Assembly: GCA_037074615.1 (NCBI GenBank)
Contig: CM073554.1
Coordinates: 22,155,501 to 22,219,500, forward strand
Source: Leucaena leucocephala
Taxonomy: Eukaryota > Streptophyta > Magnoliopsida > Fabales > Fabaceae
Length of the DNA: 64,000 nucleotides
Direction of reading: 5' to 3'
Of this stretch, positions 1 through 12,958 are shown in pieces (the first letter of the stretch is position 1; each line of letters starts with the position of its first letter). Under the pieces are notes generated by a model. The model made no database searches. It was not told the DNA's origin and worked only from the letters and a program-made list of their open reading frames with translations. The position numbers were made by a program, and so were the translations under genes.

Positions 1-630
1 CCTCCCGCTCAAACATTCACTAATTCTGCCGTTATTCTTAAATGGAAGCTTTTGCTTTTCATTTATATCACTTAAATGCACAGATTTTTGTATTATAGTA
101 AAGTTATAAGTAGTAGAAGCGTTTGGGTGAAGGTAGGAATGGGAGATAGAGTAGAAATGATGAGTGGAGAGGCGAAAGAAGAAAGGAAGGAAAAGAGAAG
201 AATGTGGGGAACCTGTGTGAGTCAGGCGACACGGAACTCTATAAAGAAGCAATTATTTGAGTTTTCTTTTCTCACTTTCTTTCTCTTATTTAAATAAATC
301 CACTTTCCCATCCATTCCACATCCAGAGCTGAAGACATGTCATAATTCTTGAAATGAGCAACAGTTACAGTTATGCATCAAAAAACGCATATGCTTGAAT
401 TGAATGGCATCTCAGTAACACATCCTTCTTTACTTTCCTGTTGTACCTCGCTGCCCTTTTTGTAGCTCCGATAATGAATCCATTGATCACATGCTATCTT
501 GCTTTAAGACTGCATGCGTTTCTCCACACAACAAGCTCTTTACACGATGCACCCAGAGAGGACCGTCTTCTGCATCTCTCTCGTCAAATCACATTCTATT
601 CCTAGTTTAGTTTCAAAAACCTTGACAATC
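1..630. other. Gene-free flank
   Basis: No supported gene. A purine-rich stretch near 120-210 and a CT-rich stretch near 560-600 are visible, but no open frame with a recognisable domain. The last five bases before 636 (CAATC) are the left target duplication of the copia element that follows. Confidence 0.5.
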
Positions 631-635
631 CAATC

Positions 636-985
636 CGTTGAAGATAACAGTCTCAACTTCCTCTCTCTACGTGGATGTTGAGTGCCACAAGTACAAGAGG
701 GTGTGGTTTATTTTTAATTATTTACTTTGTTGAGTCTATTAGTGAGTTGTTATTATATTATTTTATTTCAAAAGTTGGGGCCATACGAATGCCTATTATG
801 AGAGAGCACATGAAGATTTTTTTTGTTTCATTTTACCGAGTCTATTGGTCAGTTTCACTCTAGATAATGGTCCTAGATGTTAGGTTGACAGGCTAGGTGA
901 AGTTGCAATGTAGAGTTTATATTTTCAAAGGCAAAGGAATAAAATAGTCCTTCATTTTTTTCACTTCACTCGTCATCTTTTTTAT
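636..985 (+). repeat. 5' LTR of copia element 1 (3' end lost)
   Basis: Matches the 3' LTR in blocks: 636-680 with 5089-5133, and about 690-980 with about 5890-6168. The first base is C where the 3' copy has T. The expected LTR end and primer-binding site are missing. The right limit is approximate, because similarity fades near 980. Confidence 0.7.
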
Positions 986-2255
986 TATCTATCTAATTTG
1001 TTATAATTTTATTTTAATTATATTTAAATTTTATTATATATTTAGTTATAATAGATAAGTCTTTTAATAAAATTTTTTTATATATACTAAAGTTTAAATT
1101 AAATACTTCATTTAAATGATATTAAACTATTTACTACTCTCATATAATCGCTTATCATTTTCTATTCAACAATAGTAATGACAAAACTTTTACTCATGCT
1201 TTATTTAATAAAAATAAGATATATAATTATTTAAAATATATTTAATATTTAAATAATATTATTTTATTATAGTTCTAGGTATTTAAAGAAACATTTTATT
1301 TTTTAAGTTTTTAGATTTATGTTTGAGAGTAATTGACGATTCACCTTATCTAATATTTGTATTACTTAAAAAAAAGAAATTTTACTTTATCTTTTATATT
1401 ATGAGTAAATTTAACTATTTTTTTAAAAAAATTATATAAAAAAAAAAAAGCAATGACAGACCTTCAAGCTATTGGTGGACTGAGAAGGCTCAAAAACATT
1501 TATTACAGGATATGGTAGACTTTCATCTTTCATAGATTTTTAAAAAAACAACATAAAAAAAATTAGATAATTTTTAAAAAATAGTTTGTAGAGAATAATT
1601 TATTAAAAAAATTGTTATAAATAAATAAATATTTAAATAATTATAAAGAGTTTTTGTTATTAATAAATTATTAGAAAAATAAAATACTATTTATTGTATT
1701 CACCTCTTCACCAACGCCTCTCTTGTGACTGTTCCTCATCTTCTTTGATACATAGACAATAGATAGCAAACATAAATATGGATTGTCTCCCTACATCCAT
1801 CGTCTCCTAATATCAACCACAACCTCCCAGCGATGATGGTAAGTATAGAGGAGCTAAGTAATTTCAATGTGGACCACAAACTTCCACTGATAAAGATGAG
1901 GACCCTCCTCTCTATTAGCGATATCTACTTCCTCCTATGTTAATGATTATTAGACAATGAGAACCATCTTTCCTCCGAACAACTTTGAAATGATAGAGAG
2001 ATAACTTGATAGCAATGGTATAGAGAGAAAAGAGAAAGGAAAGAGAAGAGAAAAGAGTTAGTGTCATTAAAAATAAAAATAAAATAATAATTAAATATTT
2101 TATAAATTTTTTTACAACTTTTAAGAAATTATTTAAAACTACAATTTTAAATAATTTAGTCTATAAACCTTTTTAAACAAATAAAATTATTTTAAAATTT
2201 TTTAAAACTAAATTTTGAATTAAAACTATTCTTAAAACCTTAGACTGCGTATTAC
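986..2255. other. AT-rich filler replacing gag and primer site of copia 1
   Basis: About 1.3 kb of AT-rich DNA with no frame or domain. It occupies the place where the LTR end, primer-binding site and gag of the surrounding copia element should be. It may be one or more non-autonomous insertions plus a deletion, but I see no clear terminal repeats. Confidence 0.4.
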
Positions 2256-5010
2256 CCAAACAGTGCATATGTGGCTAAGTCACGTTAGCTATTCCAAGCT
2301 AGATGAGATGATGAAGAAGTCAATGCTAAGGGGACTTCCCCCAAACTAAGAAAAGAACAGATGCAGTCTGTGCAGGTTGTCAATATGGAAAAGCACATCA
2401 GTTGCCATTTGAAGAGTCCAAATTTAAGGCTAATAAACCATTGGAGTTAATACACTCTGATGTGTTTGGGCCAGTTAGACAAGCTTCCGTTGGTGGAGTG
2501 AAGTACACGGTGACCTTTATTGATGACTTCTCAAGGTATGTATGGGTCTATTTTATGAAGGAAAAATATGAAATTTTATCAAAGTTTAAAGAATTCATGA
2601 AAGAAGCAGAAGCAGAAGTTGGCAGCAAACTCTGTTGTCTACGTACTGACAGTGGAGGAGAGTACACCTCGGACGAGTTCTCATGCTCTAGTACACCGCA
2701 GCAAGACGGTGTTGCAGAAAGGAAGAACAGCCATCTAGCAGAAGCATGTCGAAGTATGCTACCTGCTAAGAATGCTCCTTGGCGGTTTTGGGCGGAGGCA
2801 ATGAGAACAACTGCATATGTGATCAATAGGCTACCTCAACAAAGGCTAAATTTTCTTTCACCCTATGAAAAGTTATGGAGCATATAAAGCCTACTGTAAG
2901 TATTGTGCGACATAGCTCTGGAATACAGCAGGGAAGTATGGAAATTGTTTCTACTGTATATTTATTCAGTCTGGCGATGTACATATATACAATGAAATAG
3001 AATAGAATATGGCCTAATAACTGATGGCCGATAAATCAGGAATGTAAATCAATAATAATAAATACAATGAATCATATTATCATATCTATATAAATCCCCA
3101 TATATCAAGATATATCTTAGCTATAATATCTGCTATTATCTACAGTAAGTTTTTCGAGTTTTTGGCTATGTTTGCTATGTATTTTTGCCTCACCATTTAA
3201 GTAGCAAGACGGACAAGAAGGCTGTTAGATGTATCTTTGTAGGGTATGACAGTCAAAGGAAAGGGTGGCAATGCTGTGATCCAGTGACCGGGAAGTCCTA
3301 TACATCCCGAAATGTGATGTTTGATGAATCCTCATCATGGTGGTCTTCAGATAAAGAAGTGCTACCATAACCCTCTCAAATCCACCTGAGTCTAGATGAA
3401 ACTGAAGATGTAGTTGACGAAGGAAATGTTGAAGAGGATGTGACTCAAAGCCCTTGGCAAGGAGGTGTGCGGGTCCACGACCAAATGAAGAAGATGAGCC
3501 TAACGCACCGTGCTTAGAAGGTCAATAATAGTCAGAAAACCAAATCCCAAGTATGCCAACGCTGCTATAATAGAAGATGACAAAGAACCTGAGACATATG
3601 AAGAAGCTTCTCAGCCTCCGAAGTGGATTGAAGCTATGAAGGAGGAAGTTGCTGCGTTAGGGAAAATCAAACATGGGAGCTAGTGCCAAAGCAAAAAGAT
3701 GTCAAACCTATTTCTTGTAAATGGGTTTATAAGATAAAGTGTCATACAAATGGGTCAGTTGAGAGATATATGGCATATTTTGTAGCTTGTGGGTTCTCTC
3801 AACAGTATGGACAAGACTACGATGAAACATATAGTCCAGTAGCAAAGCTCACAACGGTTCGAGTCTTACTTGCACTTGCAGCTAGTAAAACTGGAATATG
3901 GCAGATGGACTTGAAGAATGCATTCTTGCATGGAGAATTAGATTGGGAGATTTACATGTGTCAACCAATGGGCTTCCAAAGTCAAGATCATTCGCTATGT
4001 GTGTAAGCTTCGGAAGGCGCTCTATGGATTAAAGCAGGCTCAGTTGTTAAAATTGCGTGGTATGGTAAAATTGCAGAATTTTTGACTCAGTTGTTCTCCT
4101 GTAGCACCCTTAAATTCTAGTCTTTGTCAAAATTATTGGAAGCAAACTAGCCATTGTGTTAGATGTAGATGCTTTAATTCTAACAGGGGATTGTGAAGTA
4201 GAAACTCTTCAAACCAAAGAGAATTTGTCAGTCCGTTTCCTCATGAAAGAGCTTGGGCAACTTAACCACTTTCTTGGCTTAGAGGTTGACCGTAGTGCAG
4301 ATGGAATCTTTCTCCTCAACAAAAGTATTCGAGGATTTGTTGAAAAAGTTTGGCATGCTTAATTGCAAGCCAATGTCACCGCCGATAGAACCAAATGCGA
4401 AGTTGTCCGCTCACGAAGGGATGGACTTGAAAGCTACAACGATGTACTGACAGTTGGTAGTTTAATCCACTTGACACTGTCAAGACCTGACATCTCTTGT
4501 GCAGTAGGTGTGATGAGTCAGTATATGCAGGGTCCTAAGAAGCCTCAATTAGATGCAGTTCGAAAGATTTTGCGTTATGTCACGGGCACACTTGGGTACG
4601 GTATCATGTATAAGAAAGGTGGTTATGGGAAGTTAGTTGGCTAATGTGATGCTGACTATGCAGGGGATTGTGATACTCGAAGGTCCACTACAGGGTATGT
4701 GTTTATGCTGCAAGAGGCAACCGTGTCTCTATGCACGACAGAAGCAGAGTACCGAGCAATAGCCTGTCAGCTGAAGAAAGCACTTGGCTTGTGCAGCTTT
4801 TTGAAGACTTGCATCAGCCCATAGAAGGATCATTCCCTTGCACTGTGATAATTTATCAACAATACGTTTGGCAGAGAACCCGGTATTTCATGCAAGAACA
4901 AAGCATGTGGAAGTCCATTATCATTTTATTAGGGAGAAAGTCTCGCAAGAAGAGATTGAGTTCGATCATGTTAAAACGGAAAATCAGGTTGCAGATTTGT
5001 TCATAAAAAG
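2256..5010 (+). pseudogene. Copia pol relic: integrase, reverse transcriptase, RNase H
   Basis: The integrase part (to about 2890, resuming at 3150) shows a CAGCQYGKAH zinc-finger end, then HSDVFGP, RTDSGGEY and AERKN, the three acidic positions of the DDE triad. A segment between the second and third is deleted. Reverse transcriptase is at 3640-4050 (KWVYK, DYDETYSPVAK, QMDLKNAFLHGEL, ALYGLKQA). The sequence then breaks. It resumes near 4150, where the catalytic YVDD box reads DVDA, so the second aspartate is lost. RNase H and the C-terminal part run to about 5010 with frameshifts. It cannot make a working polyprotein. Confidence 0.85.
2901..3144 (-). mobile_element. Solo LTR inside the copia 1 integrase
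   Basis: A 244-bp insert flanked by GTAAG at 2896-2900 and 3145-3149. Read on the minus strand it starts TGTAGATAATAG, which resembles the start of the copia LTR at 33667 (TGTAAATAATCG). Integrase coding resumes directly after it (VFGYV motif near 3160), so it is a clean later insertion. The right end on the minus strand is ...CACAATA rather than a perfect CA. Confidence 0.65.
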
Positions 5011-5088
5011 CTTGAGTAAAAGTAAACATGTGAGCTTCCATCAACGAACCGGTGTGGAAAAACCAAAGAAGCTGGGATTTAGGGGGAG

Positions 5089-6177
5089 TGTTGAAGATAA
5101 CAATCTCAGCTTTCTCTCTCTACATGGATGTTGGGGTATGGCTGCGCAATAAGCTTAAAGCCCTAGATCCCGGAGCCCATCTAAACCCACATACGCACTT
5201 AAGATAAAAAGTGATATAATGTAAAATAAATAATTTTAGACTAAGCTGAGCATTATATAGGAGTTGCTATCCTATCTATTTAGTTATATCTAATTAATTA
5301 TTTTTTTATATATTAAAATTTATAAATTATAGTATTTTATATAGAATAAATATGATAGATACTGGTGATTAAAAGGTAATTTTATAAATATGAGTAGTCA
5401 AGCAAATAATTGCATCATTTAAAATTTATAACTAAATTGATTTCTTTTTTTTTTTAAACTGTGGTAACCGTCATATATTCTTTTTAGATGTTTCATCTTT
5501 GTCAATTTTGGAGAGATTGATACAAAGTTACAATTACAAATTACTTAGACTTCAGTACTTTTTTTATATGCTATTGATTTTAAAACTTTAATTACTATAT
5601 TTTTGTTGTCTTATTCTTAGTAAATTATGTATATTATTTAATTCTTGAAAATATATGAATATAGTATTATTTTATAAATTTATAATTGTATATTTTTTTC
5701 ACAATATGAGCAGAGCATCATGACTTGGGTATATCCAGCCTGCATATACCCAAACTTAAATAGTTAGGGCTTTTATCAGGTAGGGTTGGATATTAAACTA
5801 TAAAATATAGCATATATATTTTTTCGAGTAGGGCATCAAATAGAGAGACTATCCTATCCAACTTTACTCATATATACCCGTAGTTGAGGGTTGCAAGTAA
5901 AGGAGTGGGTTGTTTGTTTTTAATTATTTATTTTATTGAGTTTGCTTGTGCATTGTTATTATATTATTTTATTTCAAAAGTTGTGGGCATATAAATGCCT
6001 ATTATTAGGGAGCACAGGAGATTTTTTTTATTCATATTTCAATTCTAGATATTGGTATTGGATATTAGGGTGACAGGTTATGTACAATTACAATATGGAG
6101 TCTATATATTATTTAAAGGCATAGGAATAAAATAGTTCATAAGTTTTTTCACTTCACTTGTCGTTTTCTTTTCAGCA
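5089..6177 (+). repeat. 3' LTR of copia element 1, split by an insertion
   Basis: Similarity to the 5' LTR covers 5089-5133 and about 5888-6177. The roughly 750 bp between (about 5134-5887) has no counterpart in the 5' LTR and is probably a separate insertion. A GTTG tetranucleotide sits on both sides, but the insert ends are not clear enough to classify. Confidence 0.65.
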
Positions 6178-6182
6178 CAATC

Positions 6183-7376
6183 CTCTGAAAGCCACTCTCC
6201 AACAGTGTCACAGTCTTTGCCTTTCTCCTATTCTGCATCTGCAACCCCGCCCCATATCCCTATAATTATCAATTTGTAACCCACAAGGTTACTCTGTTTA
6301 ATGCAAATATATATACAGACAAAGTTCATCAACATTTATATAACTAAGAGGCAGAGCAAATTATTTTATGATGGTATGGCAGGAATAAAACAGAAACAAA
6401 GGAAATTAGGAATATTTGTCTTGGTTCGATAAATAAGCCAACACTATCCTCATCCTTAAAGCCATCGCCGGGAACATCCTTTTACGGTCAGTGGTCTCTG
6501 ATTTGGTTCAATCCCAAGAGATCATCGGCCAGAGCTTATGTGCATTTAGACAAATCTTACTATATGTCAATAATAAGAGTTCACATACATAATAAAAAAA
6601 ATAATTTTTTATTCTATAAAAATGTAAATTTAATTTCTATAATTATAGTAAAATATTATTTAATAGATAACATTATATATTCTATATAAATTCTCTAAAT
6701 CTAAAGTTATGTATTAGCACACATTATATATATAAATCTTACTATCCTCCTCGCTCCTTCTTCTGAAATCTGAATAGACGCTTCTTTCTCACGTTTCAAA
6801 TCTTAAGGTTGCTTCTCATCATTGGGAGAAAAAGCTAAAATGTGTGTAAAAATCAAATATTGTCCACCATAAATAGATCATTAGGAACCTTCATATAAGA
6901 TTGCATGCGCATATGTTTGTCTCTAATTATACGTCTCTATTATTATTTTTTTATACTATTTATTTATTGATTCTATTGCTAAATATTTTAATTTTAAAAT
7001 TCATGTTACTCTCCTAATATAAATATTTTAATTTCTAAATATAAATTTTTAAATTTAATTTATAAATGACCCAACTCAACTATGAGATTTTTTTCTTTTT
7101 GCCAACCAACTCAGCTTAGAAATATAAAAATTTTGCTTATAAATATTACAATTTCAAGGATGTATTATTTGGATTTAATTTTTTCACTTAAATATATAAT
7201 ATTTAAAAGAAATAAAAGGAAAGAAATAATAAAGAAAAGGAAAATTTTGGTGGTTCCAAGTCCCGGGTAAAAATCGTGGTGGGCACCCTCCGGGTTCAGA
7301 ATGTAAAGGTTAATCGGATGGGAGCTGAAGCATAATGATTATCCTCTTTAAGCTCAGACAGCTCTTCAACTAGAAA
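6183..7376. other. Spacer and promoter region upstream of NSI
   Basis: AT-rich spacer with no gene seen. The last 100-200 bp before 7377 should hold the promoter and 5' leader of the acetyltransferase gene, but no unambiguous TATA box or start site can be assigned by eye. Confidence 0.4.
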
Positions 7377-10300
7377 ATGCTTACCCTCAATGCTGTCCGC
7401 CCTTCCTCGTGAGTTCTTCTCCTGTCTTCGTTTTCCTATGTCAATTGTTTCTCGTTTCTACTCCAGCTTCACCTGTTCCCAATTTTCAAATCCCTCCATC
7501 ATAAACAAATTTTGAGTTCAATATTCGTAATATTGATGTTTACTGTGTATTTCCTGCTTCCTTCACACTATTGTTATCTGGGTTTCCCCGCTACTGATTT
7601 ATTGTTGAGTTTATAGCGTCTAGTATTTTTCCCCCCTTGGCCAACATTTAGTTTATATGTCGTAGGTTATCGGTTGTTCCCTTCGATGGCAGCTATCAAG
7701 TATCGGGTCAATTTTTAGTTCCTGCCAATCTAAATTGTTGGTTTGCAAGAGGTACGTTTGACTCACCTGTCTGCGCAGCACAATAATATTAGTCCCTGAA
7801 CAGTTTCAACATTTTATTTATTTTGTTAATTGTATGGAAGCATCTATACTTTTTCTGTTTGCATATATTAATTCAGTTCATTGTAGGATACTTAATGTCG
7901 CCCTTTCTGCAGAATTCGATATTCATTGGCTGTCACTCAAGATAAAAGTCCAAGCTCATACAACTAAACTCTAATTAATTTGTCATTGCACATTGGAGCT
8001 TAAAGAAATACTTCGACTGGATCTTAAGGCCATATTAGGACATCTTGTCGAGTTGTGGCTTTTGAAATAACGTGTCTGCGAATTCTGGGTTAATGCATTC
8101 CTAGAATGCCTAGCCTTTTCCATCTTGTCTCTTTGACTAGGTCTAGGACCTTCTTTCCCTGGGTACCACGTCTTGGACCGGGGCACAAGCATCCACACGC
8201 CAAAGTCTTCTTCTTCTTCTTGCTTTCCTATAATCTTCCTTGTAACAGCTATGCTTGTTCTGCTCTGACCTGTAGGCTGCAGCCCCTTCTTTTCAGTAGT
8301 TTTTCTTGTAGAATTGAGTAGTACTAGATTAGCAGGGTTAAATTTTGTTACTTAAACCTTTACCTTGACCCTGTCATTGTCTCTTTTCTTTGCAGCAAGT
8401 AGAAAGTTAAAGACTTTTCAGCTTAAGACTGGATTCTGGGAATCAATAAAAACTGGGTACCTTCAATAAGCTATTCTCTTTTCTTTCTTTGTTTTTTTTT
8501 TCATCTGGTGCAGTGATCTAATGGATTTATTCTTGTATCATACAGAACATCCTTATATTCATGAGAAAAGGTTGATTTGGCAGTTTTTCTCTTGAAAACT
8601 ATTAAGCTTTGCCATCCAAAATTCAAACTGCTCACACATTTTGCGTACAGATTCTGAAGGCACTTCCACAATATATAACAGATTGAGTCTATGGGACCTA
8701 ACTCTTCCAGGCCATCTTCAAGGAATTTAATTTTGGAAAAAGTTTTGAACTTGCTTGTCAAGAATCGTTAGCTATCTTTATCATCATTTCCATCACCTCC
8801 ACCATTTGGCATTGTCTTTAACAAATATCCAAAATCATTTTCTCATTATCATAGGGTTGAGATCAGGTCCTTCTTCTTCATTTTGCCGTTCTGGATTGGG
8901 GAAGAGTTGTCCTTGTAACTAAATTGTCCTTATATTTGCCATTCTGTTCTGTAGTCTTGGTGGCTGGAATTTTCACAATTTTATGCACGTTCATTTTTAT
9001 GCAGTTACTATAGAGAGTTTGCAACATATGAACGTAAAAGGTTTTCCTTTATTAATAATATACGTGTTCCTTGCTGTTAAATGCAAAGAAAGCCTACCAA
9101 CCAGCTTATTTGATTATTAGTCAATCTCTAACATCAAAAGGCCATCGACTTTCTTCCTTTTAGATTGTTGAAGAATAACACAACACAAGTCATTGACTCA
9201 CCCTCAACAGATGAAGAAGATGATGATTTTCTGTCTCAAGAGTTTGTCCTTGTTGAAAAGACCGAATTTGATGGAACAATTGAACAAATTATTTTCTCTT
9301 CAGGTGGAAACATTGATGTTTATGATCTTCAAGCCCTTTGTGATAAGGTGAGCGTAAATAATGTGTCTTTTTGTTGAATGTTGATGTAAATTTTTTATGT
9401 AATAGCTAGTGATGAAAATGGGCTGGGTCATATTTTAGCCTATCAGAAAACTTGACCCAGTCTTGAACTTGGCCCAAAACTTTGGCCCATTTTGGAATAA
9501 GATTGAACTACACTGAGTCAGGCTTGTATCCTGTGTTGGACAGGTCCTTTTCTTTTTCCTTTTTTGGTAGAAGGTATGCATTAACCTTTGGGGAAAAAAA
9601 AGTTCATACGACTTCTTGTATAATTGCAATTTTTGCCCACAAAAATAAAAATTTTATATAAGTTCATACGAATGTTTTTTTTTAAAAAAGGAGAGGATTG
9701 AGTCATGCTGGACCCTAAGGCCTGGACATTGGCCAGCCCGGCACTACCAAATTTCGTTTGGCCTAGTCCTACCCATTTCTATATGGCAACGCCAGACCAA
9801 GCTCTCTATGTTCAACCCTAGTATAACTACCAGTAAGAATGTTTTGAAGCCTATTCTAGACAAGAACACACTCACTAATCACCTCTTGATAGTCTGTATG
9901 ACAAGATTTAGGGATTAGTTATCATTTCTTTATTTATTTTCAAAAGTAGAATGACCAATATCTAGTTCAAGTCTGCTTATTTACAAATATCAAATCTTTT
10001 ATTTTGGGATCTAATAGTGGGGATTTAAAGTTACCAAAATTATATTTGCCACTTTGTCCAAGAGTTAGTCAGTGGAATGAGCGATTTCATCACTTTTTGC
10101 AGGTGGGGTGGCCTCGGAGGCCTTTGTCAAAACTAGCTGCTGCTTTGAAGAATAGCTATATGGTGGCCTCACTGCATTCCATCAGAAAGTCGCCTGGCTC
10201 GGGTTCAGGTAAAGAGAATATGACATCTTCCGTGTCTGCCCATTAAATCAATTAGTTGTCTGAGCTTGTACTTTATGCTTGTCAGTATCTAAACCTATTT

Positions 10301-11320
10301 GAAGAACATCTTAGTGTACTTGGCGAAGTTATTTGACAGAGGAAAATGGGAAGATGAAACTAATTGGCATGGCCCGGGCAACATCAGACCATGCCTTCAA
10401 TGCTACAATATGGGATGTCCTCGTTGATCCTAGCTATCAGGTATTTTCAGTCAACTGAACATGGATTTCTGACTAAAGACTCCGTGACCAGTTATTGAAG
10501 GATTCACTTTCTTAAATGAAATGCGCAAAATTCTCAAATGCTTGTCTTGTATTCTATGCTAACTTTAGTAAATGTGCCTGAATATAGAGGAAGCCAGGTC
10601 GCATGATTGACTCTAGCTTTCTCTTGGGTGAACTGTAGAAACATAGTTCGATTCAAGTTTTCAGTTGATTTAGTCTGGGAGCCTTGCCTTGTTCAGATGT
10701 ACATGTAATTTTGGCTACATATGGATTAGAGTTGCTTGGTGATTTTTTTGGTGATGTATAGGGCCAAGGCCTTGGGAAAGCTCTTGTGGAGAAATTGATT
10801 CGGGCTCTTCTGCAAAGAGACATCGGAAATATAACTCTATTCGCAGATAGTCAAGGTATAGCAATATTAACAACCTTCATGCATAATATTATTGATGTTC
10901 GATATGGTCAAGTTTTAGTGCAACATGTCAAAGTGGACTGGTCTGTCTATGTGTCTGGCGTCAATTCAAAGTTATTCTGTGGTTTGCCTATGGCCCTCTT
11001 CGGCTGCAGGATTTTCATTCCGCTTCCATTCCCCTTCCCAATTGTTACTTCATTTCGTACCAGTGCTATTCCTTGTAGTGTATATAGTTCTTATGTACGC
11101 AACCTAAATTTACCTAGTCCTTCTTAGGTGGAAAATAGATGCTTTAGTATTAATTGAAAGCTTGAAATCTCATTATCTTTTTCTGGAGGCAAATACAAAG
11201 CTGGAGTCTCACTCTGCTTTCATTTATTGCATGAGCGCAGTTGTGGAATTTTATCGCAATTTAGGTTTTGAAGCTGACCCAGAGGGCATAAAAGGGATGT
11301 TTTGGTACCCTAAGTACTAA
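7377..11320 (+). CDS. NSI: Plastid GNAT N-acetyltransferase (NSI/GNAT2 type)
   Basis: Eight exons joined by GT-AG introns: 7377-7408, 7666-7751, 8396-8456, 9164-9347, 10103-10208, 10340-10440, 10762-10855 and 11241-11320. They sum to 744 nt (247 residues plus stop) and every junction keeps phase. The C-terminal half matches the plant NSI/GNAT2 family closely: VGWPRRPLSKLAAALKNSY, IGMARATSDHAFNATIWDV, the acetyl-CoA loop YQGQGLGKALVEKL, ALLQRDIGNITLFADSQ, and the ending FYRNLGFEADPEGIKGMFW. The N-terminus has a basic, hydroxylated region that fits a chloroplast transit peptide. Family members acetylate lysines and amines in plastids. NSI itself is known for thylakoid protein acetylation, state transitions and geminivirus shuttle protein binding. 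No disabling change was seen. The least certain part is exons 1-2, where family conservation is low. Confidence 0.88.
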
Positions 11321-12958
11321 TGACCCTGCAAAGCCCGATTTTGCTTCTTTTCCTTTGGCTGACGTCGTGGCTACAGCTGCTTGGTCTAGGAACCCAACAG
11401 ATCTGCGAGCATAAAAATTTGCTTCTTTCCTCAAGTTTTTACTTTTGGTCCAATAGATCAGTGTGGTGTGTACCATTGTTTCAAGCACCTCGTTCGTAGA
11501 TCACATGTATGTTTGCGCTTTACATTTAAAAAAAAAAAAAAATCTGCCATTCCCATGTGTCATGTTCAAGTTGTGGTTTCTTCAGTTGTCTGTGTTTGTA
11601 TTTGCTACGACGTATAACTCCATAGAATTATAATCTTCCCGTGTATTGTCTTGACGTTCGTAATCTTTTTCACAAACATGTATGGATGTAGGATACTATT
11701 GATAAATATTCCCAAGTAAAGAGAATTACTTTTATCATATCATTTCAATCCAAGAGTGTGTTTGTACATTTTGATACCCTAATCAATGGGCAAATTGAGA
11801 GTGCTAAGAAAGAGGGTGTTTGATGCTCCTCTTAGAGTGTTTGATGCTTCTCTTATTTATAATATAAGATCTATTTAATTAATTTAATAATTAAAAAATT
11901 AGATTAATTAATAAATTATAGTTAGATTAATTAATAAATTATATTTTTCTAGAGTACTATAATACTATTCTTTAATTCTCTCACTCTTTCTATTAATATA
12001 GTTATAGAGATAATTTAAGAGAAAATGAATATATATATAAAAATATTTTATATTTATAATTAAAATTAATTATTTAATTAAATTTTATATTAAAGATAGG
12101 GTGAATAAAACATCATTATTTATTAGTTTGAAGCTCAAGATTGCTAGACAAGCCTATCTTGGCTCATTACTGATTAGCTTCCCTCCTTCCTTACATTAGA
12201 CGTACAAGCATTCCAATGTTTATCACTCCTTCAATACTACTCATGTTTACTTCACTTGCTTATAAACCTGTCCACTTTTCCTTTCTTTCCCGTCATTTAT
12301 ATTTTTACATGAATTTATCACATAAATGTTTAAAATGACCTACAGATAAAGAGGTATGCATACAAGATTGGTTTGCCGTTTTCCTTATATTGCTAACTTT
12401 ATTTTCCCCCCTCAACTTATTTTAATATTTTTCCCATGTTAAAAGGGAAAAACAAAATTAGAAACGATAATTGAGTTCTTTTTACCATATTTTATAAAAC
12501 AGAACTTGTATATTACTATTTAAATTATAATTACAGTATTCACTAAATTCATAAACTATTCAGTGTTAAAATATACATGTTTTGGTAAGTAGTTTTAAAA
12601 ATATATTATTTATTTTTAAATAAATAAATATATTTATTTGGGGACCATGGACCCCAGTTTTCCGTCAGCTTCAGCGAACCTCCAAAAGCACTCTGCATCT
12701 CCATCTCTCCCTCCGTTTTGCATATTTGCTATGGTCATCAAAACATGCAACATTCTTATAAGCAAAGCAATATTTTTTATTTTGTACCTAAAATATTAGA
12801 CTTATTTTTCATCATAATCTTCAGAAAGCTAGTGCATGCTCGAGGTAAGTTGCCAAAATAACAAGTCCCATCTCTTGACTCACTCGTTAAGTTTTCATCA
12901 GTTGGGTAATTCTGAGGACGGTAGCTTCCTCTCAAGATAAACCATGAAAGATAATTCA
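11321..12958. other. Spacer between convergent NSI and RER genes
   Basis: Holds the 3' UTR of NSI at its left and of the RETICULATA-related gene at its right. The middle (about 11850-12640) is AT-rich without a frame. Nothing else supported. Confidence 0.5.

Larger units (their letters stand above)
636..6177 (+). mobile_element. Degenerate Ty1/copia element, first of three
   Basis: The element is bounded by CAATC at 631-635 and CAATC at 6178-6182, a 5-bp target duplication. The 5' LTR (from 636) and the 3' LTR (from 5089) both begin with a GTTGAAGATAAC motif. A polypurine tract (AGGGGGAG) lies directly before 5089 and the 3' LTR ends in CA at 6177. Between them are integrase, reverse transcriptase and RNase H remnants in copia order. 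The primer-binding site and gag are gone, replaced by AT-rich DNA at about 986-2255. The LTRs differ by many substitutions and indels, so the insertion is old. It is dead: many stops, lost segments and nested insertions. Confidence 0.85.

Noticed and set aside
10786..11127. 113-codon frame overlapping NSI exon 7
   Set aside because: This is exon 7 read through into the following intron; the real splice donor is at 10856 and the last exon resumes at 11241.
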